Made by a program: the position numbers and the translations under genes | Part shown: one piece after another, positions 10,696 through 26,479 of the stretch | Layout of the letters: each line of letters opens with the position of its first letter | Position numbering within the stretch: the first letter of the stretch is position 1 | Origin: Lingula anatina | Lineage: Eukaryota > Brachiopoda > Lingulata > Lingulida > Lingulidae | Direction of reading: 5' to 3' | Assembly: GCF_001039355.2 (NCBI RefSeq) | Contig: NW_019775419.1 | Location: 354,929-402,863 of the forward strand | Length of the DNA stretch: 47,935 nt | Notes under the pieces: generated by a model | The model's database searches: none | Told to the model about the DNA's origin: nothing | Seen by the model: the letters and a program-made list of their open reading frames with translations, nothing else

Positions 10696-11039
10696 TTTTC
10701 GGGCAATTTATGGATGCTCAATGCACAACGAAGTATTCCCACTTCAGTCCGAGGAGGCAGCCATTTTCTTATCGCACATTCTCGTAATATTTAGTCAAAT
10801 CTCGTAGGTCGGAACATGCCGAATCTGAACGGATTTGACCGAAGTACATGGCAACGTGACGTCAAGCAGGTAAACTTTATCCGGGGCTTTGTTGGTTGCT
10901 TGACGACAAAGTTTATTTTGCTGTCAATGTTCTCTTTATGCTGTGTTCCAGAAAGCACACAGCCATTTTTGCGTTAGAAGCTGCTCGGTACGCCCATTAC
11001 AAGCAGAGATAAAAACAGCAATTCAACATAAAACATAAG
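10696..11039. promoter_or_regulatory. Shared head-to-head promoter of MRPS15 and PACRG
   Basis: Only 344 bp separate the two start codons, which face away from each other, so one bidirectional promoter is likely. No TATA box is evident. It contains a perfect CRE palindrome TGACGTCA (10857-10864). Just upstream is CATGGCAAC (10847-10855), which resembles half of an RFX X-box, the usual element of cilia genes such as PACRG. Confidence 0.6.
10857..10864. promoter_or_regulatory. CRE palindrome TGACGTCA
   Basis: A perfect CREB/ATF consensus site, 176 bp upstream of the PACRG ATG and 162 bp upstream of the MRPS15 ATG. Function is inferred from motif and position only. Confidence 0.5.
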
Positions 11040-11735
11040 ATGCACTGTGCTGCGAAGAAGCGCGTTGTCAAGTCAGAGGATGCTTTCACGATCAAGACTT
11101 GGCAGAGTCATGGAAATATAGAGGTAACAGATTAAATGTTTCTTAATATTATATGTTTCCTCATTTCATTTAAATGGATTCTTTCATTTGGTAATTTAGG
11201 TGTTTCATCATAGTTGATTGTCTGTAAAGCATCTATGAATATATCAGAATTCAGTGGGACATTGCTACTGGGAAAAAATTCATAAAAACTTTTTTCACAC
11301 TCACACTGAGTAACAGTAAAACGTCGGAATCGTAGGGTATTCTCGCTTGTTGTTGTGTCACAAAATTTTGTGTCACAAAACAAGTGTTGAGGTATTTAAA
11401 ACATGAGTGAGGTTGCCTGTTAAAAAGTAGCTCTTTATTGGGGTATACTTCAATTATGCCTAAGCTGTAAACGGGTTGACTTAAAACACGAGATAGAAAC
11501 TGACTGAAGTAGACCTCATTCATGCTTCTTCTAATTATTATTATTTAAAATGATTTTGTACTTATCCACTGAATTTCATAATAGTAAAACATTTGATCTT
11601 TATGCTAATTGCTAAAAATATGCCATCATGTTTTGGAATATGATTTTGGTCAGTAATATTCATTTACATGTGTACGTAAGCTCATTGGATCTTGTTACTT
11701 TCCTGATGACCTGACTGAGTTATATCAATTTGTAA

Positions 11736-11775
<40 letters not shown>

Positions 11776-13221
11776 TAACAGCTGGAGGGTCCAAAATCTG
11801 CAGGTTCCCTTACTACAAGACCAACAAAGCCAACAAATTTCAGAAAATTTTATGAAAGAGGAGACTTTCCCATTGCTTTAGAACATGACACAAAAGGCAA
11901 CAAAATTGCATGGAAGGTAATTATCATGAACTTTTGTATTCTGGACTGGACTGTGTTAAATATCCAAACATAAATGGTATATATACTAGTAACATGAAAA
12001 CACAAGCATGGTTGTCAGTATTTTGGCTATTAATAGCTGTAGTTAAATTATTTTTTTAAAAACAGGTATGGTCAGATATATTAGTAGTTTATTTCAATTA
12101 TTCTTAGTAAGTAACCATTATATATCAAACAACACTTCAAATACACTTTTTCCCATTTCAGGTTGAAATTGAAAAGTTAGATTACCACCACTATCTTCCA
12201 CTTTTCTATGATGGTCTGTGTGAAACAGTCCATCCATATGAATTCTTTGCCAGACAGGGTGTACACGATATGCATGAACATGGAGGCAGCAAAATCTTAC
12301 CAGTTATTCCACAGCTTATTATTCCAATCAAAAGTGAGTTGATTTCTTCATTGTTTTGATTTAAGTGTAGTGTACCCATTCAGAATCATGAAAATTAACA
12401 GTGAGGAATTTAGATATTTTTAAAAATCTTTTTAATTATGAGGTATAATTTATTAGTGTTTAAGATGCTCAGTAATAAGAGAGTAATATTTGATAGAAAG
12501 AAATAATTTTGTGGTTAATCATGCTGCGTCGTGTTAATAATGTGATTTACCTGTAGATAGTTTGTTATTGCATATTATTTTTACTTTTAGATGCTTTGAA
12601 TACACGGAATAGGCAGGTGGTTTGCACAACCCTGAAAATTTTACAGAACTTGGTGTGTTCTGCAGACATGATTGGAGAGGCTCTTGTCCCCTATTACAGA
12701 CAAATCCTGCCAATGCTTAATCTTTTCAAAAATAATAACTGTAAGTAAAGCTTGATTTTTTCTTTTCTTTGCCTGTAGTGTATATTTATAGTTAAAATTG
12801 GGGATAAAGGTTGCAACAGTGTGTACATTTTGAAAAGATTTAAAGACTGTGTTTTGCATATTTTTTGTAATATTTTCAAATATGTATAACAATGATTTTT
12901 TCATTAAGCAGTACTCATTAAGCAGTAATAAATTTAAAAAAAAAAGACATATATTGTAATTATATATATTGTCATATTTTTTAAAAAGAAAGTCATATAT
13001 TGGGAATAAAAGAAATCATTTTTTCCATAGGTGCTTATTATTTTTTTGTTGTTTTTTCAGTAAATTCTGGTGATGGCATTGACTACAGCCAACAGAAAAG
13101 GGAAAATATTGGAGACCTCATTCAGGAAACACTGGAACACTTTGAGAGGCAGGGAGGTGAAGATGCATTCATCAACATCAAATACATGGTCCCCACATAT
13201 GAATCCTGTATGCTAAACTAA
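11040..13221 (+). CDS. PACRG: Parkin co-regulated gene protein homologue (PACRG)
   Basis: PACRG is an axonemal protein that sits at the inner junction of ciliary doublet microtubules (with FAP20/CFAP20). Five exons: 11040-11123, 11782-11916, 12162-12333, 12591-12740 and 13061-13221. All phases match and give 233 residues. Near-invariant family segments are visible: [73 protein letters not shown] and [20 protein letters not shown], ending in [10 protein letters not shown]. The fold is an alpha-helical armadillo-like repeat. The N-terminus is shorter than in human. In vertebrates PACRG shares its promoter with parkin; here the head-to-head neighbour is MRPS15. Confidence 0.96.
11737..11773. repeat. 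(TTA)n microsatellite just before PACRG exon 2
   Basis: About 12 units directly upstream of the exon 2 acceptor (AG at 11780-11781), so it supplies much of the polypyrimidine tract. Confidence 0.9.
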
Positions 13222-13828
13222 AGGGGCAATCATGAAGACTCAGACATTATATTTTATTGACCTCATTGTACATATGTGTATAGTTCTGTGAATATAAACT
13301 GACATGCTGGAAAATTAAATGGGCGGTGGATATTACTATAAAGCTGATTTTGAAAAAGGTTAACAATACAGAAAATGGAAGCAGCTTACTTTCAAGTTCT
13401 TTATTTTCATGTAGGACATTGGCTTTATTTATTTATGAGAAAAACATCTTAAAATGCATGGCTGGTGCTGTGTTATCTAATTTAGATATATGGCATATTT
13501 TGCAAGATACTAACACATATATATATATATATTATTGAGCAAGAGCTCACTACCAGATTTGAAGAATTGACATGAAAATGTGCAGTTCATCATTTATGTC
13601 ATCTATATTTGTATGTCCTGTATATTTAAAAATATCAAGATGCTTTAATTCATCAGCTGTGAAGAATATTTTGTTCAAATAGTTTACTCAAGTAATGTCA
13701 AGCAATAGCTGAGTACAGTATTAAAGGTCAAGTTAGAGAATTACCATTTTTACACCAAGTCTGCTGTATTGTTGCATGTTTATTAAATTATCAGCTGTGA
13801 AAGATATTTTTTGCAAGATATTTTCGGC

Positions 13829-13834
13829 AATAAA
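13829..13834 (+). terminator. Probable PACRG poly(A) signal AATAAA
   Basis: AATAAA about 610 bp past the PACRG stop, followed by TG-rich sequence. Other A/T-rich hexamers exist, so the choice is tentative. Confidence 0.4.
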
Positions 13835-14412
13835 TGTGTGTTAAGCCATTATATTATTTCTTTATTTTATGTTGCTGATTTAAATCTTAATATTAAAAAT
13901 AACACTTTAGGACTACCCATCTGACATTAATATGTTCTACAATGTATCAATTTAAATAAGGAACCACCTAATATAAGCTGAACAATATGAACATCACTGG
14001 TCTTGCTCAAAAATGAGTATACCGATTTTCCTTTGCTTTTTTTACTTATTGCCTAATGGAACTATGAGGCAAATGAGTATACATTTGGAAGCCAATGTTG
14101 AATTTGAAACACACATATATAATCTTTCATCTTATACGTACGGTACATGCCGTACCAAGCAGGTATTCAGTGTGAGCTCGCCAAGACAGCCAAGTAAAAA
14201 TCAATACTCCTAAACATAGACAATTACAAAAGATATTGACATATAACATCGTATGTAATGTATGAGAAAATCGATCTTAGCCAGTGAGAAATCAATTTCA
14301 AACCAGGTTAATAATTAATTGCGGTTTCCATTTAAAGGTGTCACGTTGTTTGGAAACAGTTCTATAATCGATTTGCTCTTGGTGAGATTCAGAATTGTGC
14401 TAGATGAGACAG

Positions 14413-14501
14413 TGACGTCACAAAGCCAGGCGCTGATTCATGGAGACTTAACCTGCTCATGTGACTTTAGCATGTGACACCCATGATATTAGTCATATGA
14501 C
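14413..14501 (+). promoter_or_regulatory. CRE plus E-box/M-box cluster upstream of cathepsin L
   Basis: TGACGTCA at 14413-14420, TCATGTGAC at 14457-14465, GCATGTGAC at 14470-14478 and the related GTCATATGAC at 14492-14501. TCATGTGA is the M-box bound by MiT/TFE factors (TFEB, MITF), which drive lysosomal genes. A perfect donor CAG|GTAAGT follows at 14534|14535, so a non-coding first exon may end there. Confidence 0.45.
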
Positions 14502-15495
14502 CCAGATTACGCGAAGAAGACAGGTGATAAACAGGTAAGTCCGAAGGATTTATCTCGTTTTAGATACTGAACTTTGTAAATTATTTACTTCACATGGTAT
14601 AGTTTTATATTAACAGTACACGAATAACCCTGCACGATGTTGTTAGGTCAAACAATGGGGCGGCAGTCCGTTGCAATGGCACATTAATTTCCTTTTTTGT
14701 GTCAAAAGTTTACAGGATTGAAGAGGAAGGAAATAACCCTTTTAAAGTTTTTTAAACTGCACAAGTTATGAATTCTAAAAAAAAAATACCATTTGTGTTT
14801 AAGTGGCAAACTGCATATATTACCTCTAACCGTTTTAACCTTTATGTTAAGTAAATTCTAAAACGCATGTTATTTTACCCCACAACAATTATGCAAGCTT
14901 GTTATATACCAGTATTATCGTATTAGAGTCGGATATTACATAGGTATAACGGCACTCCCAAATAAAACTAATAATTGATAAAAAGTAGAACATTGAGATA
15001 GATACTAGTTTTTAAAAAATTCAACCTAAATTTTCTATTATACTTATTAAAAACAAAATCTGGGTACATCTGCTATATTGTGAATTATACAAGAATTAAT
15101 TGTATTAAAATTATCGGAAAACCAGTATTTTTTCCGACATGTTGCAAAACAAATATTTTATTTTTCACTTTCTTTGTTGGGTGAAAATAAGGTCAGAGGC
15201 TATGGAATATACATATACTAATGTTAGTAATGTTGATATTTAAATGATGAGTGTTACCATGGGAGAGTCCCCTAGTTGATAGCAGTACTTTGTGTCCCGA
15301 CATTAATAGCCCATTGTTTATGATCACACATGCTTTGGTTTAAATTACACCAATTAAGTGAACAGGCAGGTGCAGTGTTTCATTACCCTGCTTTCGAAAA
15401 TAGAAATTTGGAAACGTGAGGCAAACAAAGGATATAACTTCCTGGTCCTTTAAATGGTCAATAAAATAGTCAGAGTCACCTGACTTTTTTCTTAA

Positions 15496-15530
15496 TCATG
15501 TGACAATTCAATCGAACCACTGTATATAAG
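15496..15530 (+). promoter_or_regulatory. M-box and TATA box proximal to cathepsin L
   Basis: TCATGTGAC at 15496-15504 and TATATAAG at 15523-15530. Initiation would be expected near 15550-15560, about 145 bp before the ATG. A second, nearer promoter than the 14.4-kb cluster. Confidence 0.55.
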
Positions 15531-15701
15531 TCAGCTGTTGGTACAATTCTTTGTCAGTTCCACTAAAACCATTTTCAGATTTGACGTCGTGCATGTACAG
15601 TTCCATTAGAATTCACTTCATTTGCAAATTTGTGATACTACCAGTTGCAATAACAAAGGAAACTTATTTTTCAGACGTATTCAAATAAAACCAACTTGAA
15701 A

Positions 15702-19902
<4,201 letters not shown>

Positions 19903-20113
19903 AAGTGGGTAATTAACATTTAATTGCACATTTTTGATCATTGATTTAAGGTTAAAAACGGGCACACACACAACAGTTGTGAAATATGACCTTAAGTTTA
20001 GAATTTGCACTCGGTCAAAAAAGTTGGGAAACATCGTTATTTTGAATAATTATAAAATAACCATGAGCTAAGGTAAAAGTCATGGAAATGACTAAATTTG
20101 AGCAAGTCTTGAC

Positions 20114-20119
20114 AATAAA
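20114..20119 (+). terminator. Probable cathepsin L poly(A) signal AATAAA
   Basis: First AATAAA after the stop codon, about 210 bp downstream. Plausible 3' UTR length; cleavage site not determined. Confidence 0.5.
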
Positions 20120-21150
20120 CAGTGGAGGCTTCACTGATGCTCAAGACTTTTGTTAACTAAATCTTACATTCTGTATGCCTAACATTAAGATTTCAATACT
20201 ATTTTTTCTATTTTACTCTTATTTCAATATATTAATGCTAATAAACCAGGTTTAAGAAATAAATTGATTACAAATAATAGATCACTTAAAACTCAAATTT
20301 ATATTTCAGAGTCCCTACTGTGTTGTATCCAAATAGTAAGAACCAAACGATGTGAAGCATTTTCCAAAGACAATAAGTGCAGGACACCCACTACATGTCA
20401 TTGGGCAATCATATTTTTGATAGAAAGACAGGGAACTATTTGAAAACTTCTGATTATTTATGTATGTAATATTTCTCAGGCTTGTTTTTTTTAAATTTAT
20501 TCCACACACATTTATCAAACAGCATCAACTGCATTGTGTGTGAAATGTCAGTTTTTTCAAGAACAAAGCTTTGGTCTAGGACTTTGCAGTAACACTGCTA
20601 ATGACATTGGAAAAAATTTGTACAAAGTGTTAGTAAGAGGGATTAGAACATTAGAGGATATGTTATGGAAGTTTTTGGTCTGCATTTAAGGAGGTGCATC
20701 TTCCTTGTACCAAAGGTATAATCTATGCAATTTTGTTGTGAACTTATTTTTTTTCAGATTATCCAAGAAATGATTTTTTTTTCACATTAACCAGGAAGTA
20801 ATGTATCCACTTCATTTTTAGCATTTAGTGAAGGAGGCATTTAAGTTTTTTCACCTTGATCTATATGTAATTAATTATTGATTTAAGACAGGTCTTGGAT
20901 AAAGAACACCAGTCTGACCATTTCATGTATTCGTTTATCTTTTAAAATCTGATGTGAGCAAGGATATCCATTTTGCATTTTTGTTAACTCTCTGAAATCC
21001 AACAGAAACAATGAGTTTCTTTTATTTCAACAATACACCACCTTTTTTCTTCATATTATAAGGTTTATGTTTTTAGAAGAGTATAGAATAATGAATAAAA
21101 TACTTTCATAAACCCATGTAGAGTATTTAATTTTTATACAACACTTAAAG

Positions 21151-21528
21151 ACCAAAGAATGGAAGAAGGCTTCTTATATAACATTCCAATGTATATTTTG
21201 TCAGATGTATTGCTTCCTGAACAATCCCCACAAAGCTCAAATTGGCTGCAACTTTCAGAATTTATTTTTGCAATAATGCAGTGTTTAGAAGTAGTGTGGA
21301 ATTAAGACTAAAACCATTGTAGAAATTGCCATCAAGGTNTACCAAAGAATGGAAGAAGGCTTCTAATATAACATTCCAATGTATATTTTGTCGGATGTAT
21401 TGCTTCCTGAACAATGCCCACAAAGCTTGAATTGGCTGCAACTTTCAGAATTTATTTTTGTGATAATGCAGTGTTTAGAAGTAGTATGGAATTAAGACTA
21501 AAACCAGTGTAGAAATTGCCATCAAGGT
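21151..21528. repeat. 190-bp tandem duplication with ambiguous base at the joint
   Basis: 21151-21338 and 21341-21528 match at about 95% by eye, with a period of exactly 190. Position 21339, at the joint, is N. Either a recent duplication or two alleles joined end to end by the assembler. Confidence 0.9.
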
Positions 21529-23265
21529 TGATGAACTGAGAATGTTATTATTGATCCACTGAAACTTGAGTGCTGCCTCTATTCCCCAATATGTCAACAT
21601 GTATAACAATTGCAAAGCACCTTGCTACAAATTATTACAAAAAAATTGCTTAGTCCCAATCCCAACCCTAAAATAAGTGAAGTTATATTCCATAAATATT
21701 AACAAATTGTAAGACCAAACTCCAAGTGTGTCTAAATGTTAAAATCTTAAAGTAACAGGAAAAAGAATTAAATACCATAGTATACATATGCTTTCATCCT
21801 ATTTATAAGCATTACTGGCTCCTCAATTTTTGGTATACTATCCCAATTGAATGATTTCAAATTCCAAAACCTTAAAATCTAAAATAATGGGACATGAAAC
21901 CATTTCAAATATGGCATTATGTTTCTGATTGTTAAATTTGTATATATGCATACTGGCTTTTCATTTGGCATAAATCCACAATCAAATTTTATGATTACCA
22001 ATCCCCAATTCCCATATAAACTCTGTATAAACAATATAAATCTTATACAACGCTAAAATGACCCAAAATAGAACTCTTGAATATCACATAATTTTACACC
22101 CAACAATAATATGAAATCTGTATTAAAAAACTCACAAAAATCTACAACATATTTAACAATATTCACCCTCAGTTTCAGAGTTAACAGGAAATGGTAGAGC
22201 CATGCTGATGATAGAGGTTTAGCAGTAGCTATTAAACCAAAGGCCATTAAGGTCTACAAGTTCATTAACAAGTTCATTTCCAGTAAAGTCTGAAACTCCC
22301 AGTGACAATAACTTCAACACAAAATTGAAAGATAGAATTTAGCTGAATTGCATCTTTCTGGGTTCTTTTAATATTAATAATAGATGCACTATCCATACAT
22401 ATATTTGTGCTTTTATGGTACTCTAAATCAAGCCTTGGCGGTACATTACACAACATATATAAACTTAATCATTACTGGCCAATTGAAATAATACATACAT
22501 GATTACTCTATAGGGATATATTTCTCACCCATCTACTAAATCTTGTACCATGTGGTTCAATAGCATTTCTTGCAATTAAATAAATAAATAAATAAAATAA
22601 GATAGAAATATCCAAATTATGTGAATTTCTAAAAGCAATCACCTTTTTGTCAAATCTTCATGCCCAAGGGGAAGACTGCCTTAGTTACTCTTTGCATTTA
22701 TGGAAAACACATATTACTTAAAAATACAAAAATACTGGAATATTCAAACTTATGAAGAGATGACAAGTACAGCTAGCAAAAACCTTCTCTAGATTGTGCG
22801 CACACTTTAAAGAGGGGAACTTTTTGAAAGGATATATACATCCTGAATGCAAGCATAAAAGAGTTCAGTATTTTAACCAGTGCCATACAAAACTGCAAAG
22901 CAAAATACTACGGGTAAATGGCATGGCTAATATAATTATATACTTAAAATTAGACTGCGAAGTATACAATATTGGAAGCTTGCTATTCATGGGCTGACGC
23001 TTAAAAAGCAAACATTTAAAATTATAAGTAGATAAATTACATCCATTATAAAGCCATTTTAGTTAAAGAATCTATGGTTCAGAAAATTTTTATTATCCAT
23101 CTTGCAATTGGGGGATTACAAAACATTATGTAACGCATGTCTTGTGATCTTTAAATGCAAGATAGTTAATATAAGATGTTTTAACCATAGATTTTATAAC
23201 TAAAGTGTCTTTATTACAGATGTAATGAATCTTTTTATAATTTTGTCTGTGACTTCAGATATCAA

Positions 23266-23440
23266 TCTGGCGTAGGCTGATTTTAAATCTGCCTAGGTGA
23301 GATAGAAATTTCAATCTTGCCTGGGGCCAATTTTAAATCTGCCTAAGCCAGTTTGAAATTTCAATTTTGCCTAGGACTGAAATTGCAGTCTTGCCTAGGC
23401 AATTAAAAATCTTCCTTGATTTAAATCTTGCCTATGACAT
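23266..23440. repeat. Degenerate TGCCTAGG-containing repeats
   Basis: Several loose units of about 25-45 bp built on AAATCTTGCCTAGG or AATTTCAATCTTGCC occur in succession. The core TGCCTAGGCA is palindromic. Within the predicted 3' UTR of REV3L. Confidence 0.6.
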
Positions 23441-23485
23441 ACAGATAGAATAGAACTCCAATGTGAAATCTGGCTACTAGTTATA

Positions 23486-23491
23486 ACAAAA

Positions 23492-23522
<31 letters not shown>

Positions 23523-23532
23523 AAAAAAACAA
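23486..23532. repeat. A-rich low-complexity run
   Basis: Nearly pure A with occasional C, about 47 bp. Confidence 0.9.
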
Positions 23533-23871
23533 CAAACTTTCCAGTGAATTTGTACTAGATTTTCAACTTAAAATGCTTCTGTTTTATGTAAAACCTGTAA
23601 AGACAGGTAGTTTTATGGCAAAAGTTATTTCTGATGTTATTTTTCACTTTAATCTTATCTGATACCTTAAAACATCTTCAATAACACTTGGACTGATATT
23701 TTTGTGACCCTCGACTCTTCTGTATTTTAATACTGCTCCTTTAAAAAATGAATGTTTTTTTTTTGTCTTATTTTACCCTTTAAAGCTTAATTTCAATCTT
23801 CAAAAACATTGTCCGTATATGGTGTCAACCTTAAAGAAAGTTGAGCTCCAAAAATTGTCCCACTGTATGTT

Positions 23872-24433
23872 TTAAAACATATCTTCAATGACCTGTCTTA
23901 GCCTTGGAGCCTGTTGGACCTCCTTTGTTGCTCTGTCAAGTCTGTACAGTATTGGGCAGTCTAGTGAAGTACATGGCATATTAGAATCCATAGTTCCCAT
24001 GCAGCTTCCGCAGATCTGAAAAGTATAATTCCTTTTTTAGAAAGAGCAAATCTCCCCCCAAAAAAAATTGTGTAAAAGATTCTTTAAATATAAAGATTGC
24101 CTCACTCTTCAATGTGATAAAGACAAATGATGAATCATTTGAAGTTGAAATGTTATGTGGACAGCATTTTTTCCTTGTCTACGTCTTATAAACTTAAAAT
24201 GGTCCATAATTACGGAATATATTACAGGCACTCATTATAGATAAATTTTGCAAACTTGAAAATATAGTCACCTTCAGTAACTGCTGCTGAGTCCTCTCCC
24301 ACTTTAGAATTCTGCTGTTCAGCACGGTCACTGCTGTCTGAGGGTCAGTCTGGCACTGACCACACACCCCCTGCTTGGTTAATTCCCCACATACTGGACA
24401 ATTAATATTGTTGAAATACTGGGAGATTGTTCC
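23872..24433 (-). other. REV3L: REV3L C-terminal CysA and CysB exons
   Basis: Exon 24433-24272 has CPVC...CGQC, the CysA zinc site. Exon 24015-23872 has CGSC and then C-x4-C (PCTSLDC), the CysB site that binds a 4Fe-4S cluster and recruits POLD2/POLD3 in this family. Stop TAA at 23874-23872. Confidence 0.93.
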
Positions 24434-26447
24434 CTAGAAAAATTTCAATGTTATTCTTTGAATCCATTGCCAATGGTTAGTAAAATCAAAATCTATATGT
24501 ACATCAGGTATAGAAGAACTCATAAGAAATATATATATAAAATATACGTAAAACACTTGAAGAAATTAATTCTACAAAGAACACTTCTAGCAGGCAAGTT
24601 AATTTCTAAATCAAATTCATCCTAACCTTCTTTGTATCACTTGCAATATCCATGGCTGGAGCTGCTCTTATCACTCTTGGCAAATCTTGATACCTGAATG
24701 AATTAGATTACTGCGGACTTTATTTCTGTAACATGTGTGTATGTGTGTGGTTGTGTTAGCGTAGCGTGTTTGTCGCTTTCAGTTTGTATTCGTGTATGTC
24801 TATTTATCTAGAAAACCCAACCTTTCTCATTTCGGGACACATTGCCTTCACACGTGTCGTACACATTTACAGGTAAATACGGACTTGATTAATTTGCTTT
24901 TTGTTATTTATGTTATTTAAGAGTTTAGTTTAGCTTTATTTTGTTATAAAAATAAGTATATTTTAGTCCACTTTTCATGTTATTTCATCTCGATTGTTCT
25001 TTATTTCTTTTTAGTCTTAGTTAATCTTATTTGTTCTGTTTGTTCTTTTAAATTACTTTGAGACATTTGCCCTCTCACATGTGTCGTATACATGTACAGG
25101 CCTGGCAATAAACAAATTTATTTTAAAACGTTCTCAAGTTATTCACAAGTTGGGGATGCTACTGTTACATTTCTATTACAGAAATTGATTTTAAATCATT
25201 TAACAAGAAAAAACTTAAATGAAGACCCTCACAAAATGCCACTGTCTATAACCAGAAATTACAGATCAATTGTCAACTTCCGTTGAAAAAAATTCTCACA
25301 ATGTGTTCACAACTTATCAGAATAGATTATATCCTGTAACGATAACTGGATTCTGAAAATCAAAGTCAACTTACCTCCAATTTGCTTTCACAGTGTCAAG
25401 GTACAGCGTATAACATATTAGACACTATTTCAATCATCCTACAGCACGTTTCATTATGCTATTCACTTACCATGAAAAAACATCTACCCCAATCAATGAG
25501 AACAGTCTTGCCAGTGGGGGCAGAATTTGCTTGGTGATGTAATAGACAGCGTTGAGGCGTAGACTCGAGTCTTGAAGAACCTCCACAGGGCTACGTACTA
25601 GCTGTATCAGTGGAAGACCTGGGCTGCCGTATACAATAACATAGGGAACTCGCTCGCCCACCCTGGGTTCACTACGACGATCAGCTGCCAACATTTTCCT
25701 ATCAAGTTTTACAAAAAATTTTAGTGCCACATCTAGATCTGCTCAATGTATCAATAAGGAAAAGTACAGGCATCTTTAAAGGTAGGAGTACAAAAAATTG
25801 AGTATATTGACTTGTTAATATTTCTATGTATAAATAATTAATGGTACAAACTGGAAGTACAATGGCTTGACTGACATGTATCAACTTGTTACTCTGGTTT
25901 AATATTGGATTTTTAGTTAACTGCAAATCAATGAGATTCATAAGTATACTTGTGTTATTGCACTAATAATATAGCAATAAAATTACACATGACCAAAAGG
26001 ACAAAACATGTCACAAAATGATAGGATTATGCATGATAACAATGTGAATAAAGTGGCAATATAACCAAGGGGGGGGGGGGGGAATTTACTTTGACAGTTC
26101 CAACGCTGGCACACAAGCCATTGGTTTGTAGCCTGCTTTTCCTCTGTACTCTTTGGCAAAGATCAAATCCTGCATGCTAGCCTTTCCTTCCATCACCTTT
26201 ACACATTGCTTCTGCACATACTGCTTCACCTGGGAAACGTCGCGGGTGGTGAAGAGAATCTTGATGGATCGCTCTAGTATCTAAAAGATAAGACAGCATA
26301 CCTGGACACTGTGCATGCACTCTTTTATGCAGGAGAGAATTCTCCATGTATTTCTCCTGCATTTTAAGGACCAAAAAATTTCTAGTGGATTGTTTATATC
26401 TCACCAATCTATGCTAATTGTTATTTGATTGTTCACAAACATCTGGC

Positions 26448-26479
<32 letters not shown>

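Larger units (their letters stand above)
13222..15701. other. PACRG 3' UTR, intergenic DNA and cathepsin L upstream region
   Basis: The first part should be PACRG 3' UTR. From about 14400 to 15700 regulatory-looking sites precede the protease gene: a CRE, several CATGTGAC E-boxes, a consensus splice donor (14534|14535), a TATA box and an acceptor (AG at 15673-15674) just before the start codon. An open frame at 14013-14213 has no recognisable domain. Confidence 0.6.
19903..23871. other. Intergenic / 3' UTR region between cathepsin L and REV3L (convergent)
   Basis: About 4 kb with no supportable gene. It should contain the 3' UTRs of both genes. Visible structure: poly(A) signal at 20114, a 190-bp tandem duplication with an N at 21339, degenerate TGCCTAGG repeats near 23.3 kb and an A-rich run near 23.5 kb. 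Short open frames (e.g. 20315-20518, 22053-22247, 22794-22997) show no domain or splice context. Confidence 0.7.

Noticed and set aside
10545-10742. Long minus-strand frame from GTG 10742 as the MRPS15 first exon
   Set aside because: No ATG occurs in that frame after an upstream stop. The ATG at 10695 in another frame joins exon 2 correctly through a GC donor and gives a better targeting leader.
22794-22997. Small open frames across 20-23 kb
   Set aside because: AT-rich frames with no domain, Kozak context, splice support or similarity to each other. Consistent with chance and 3' UTR.
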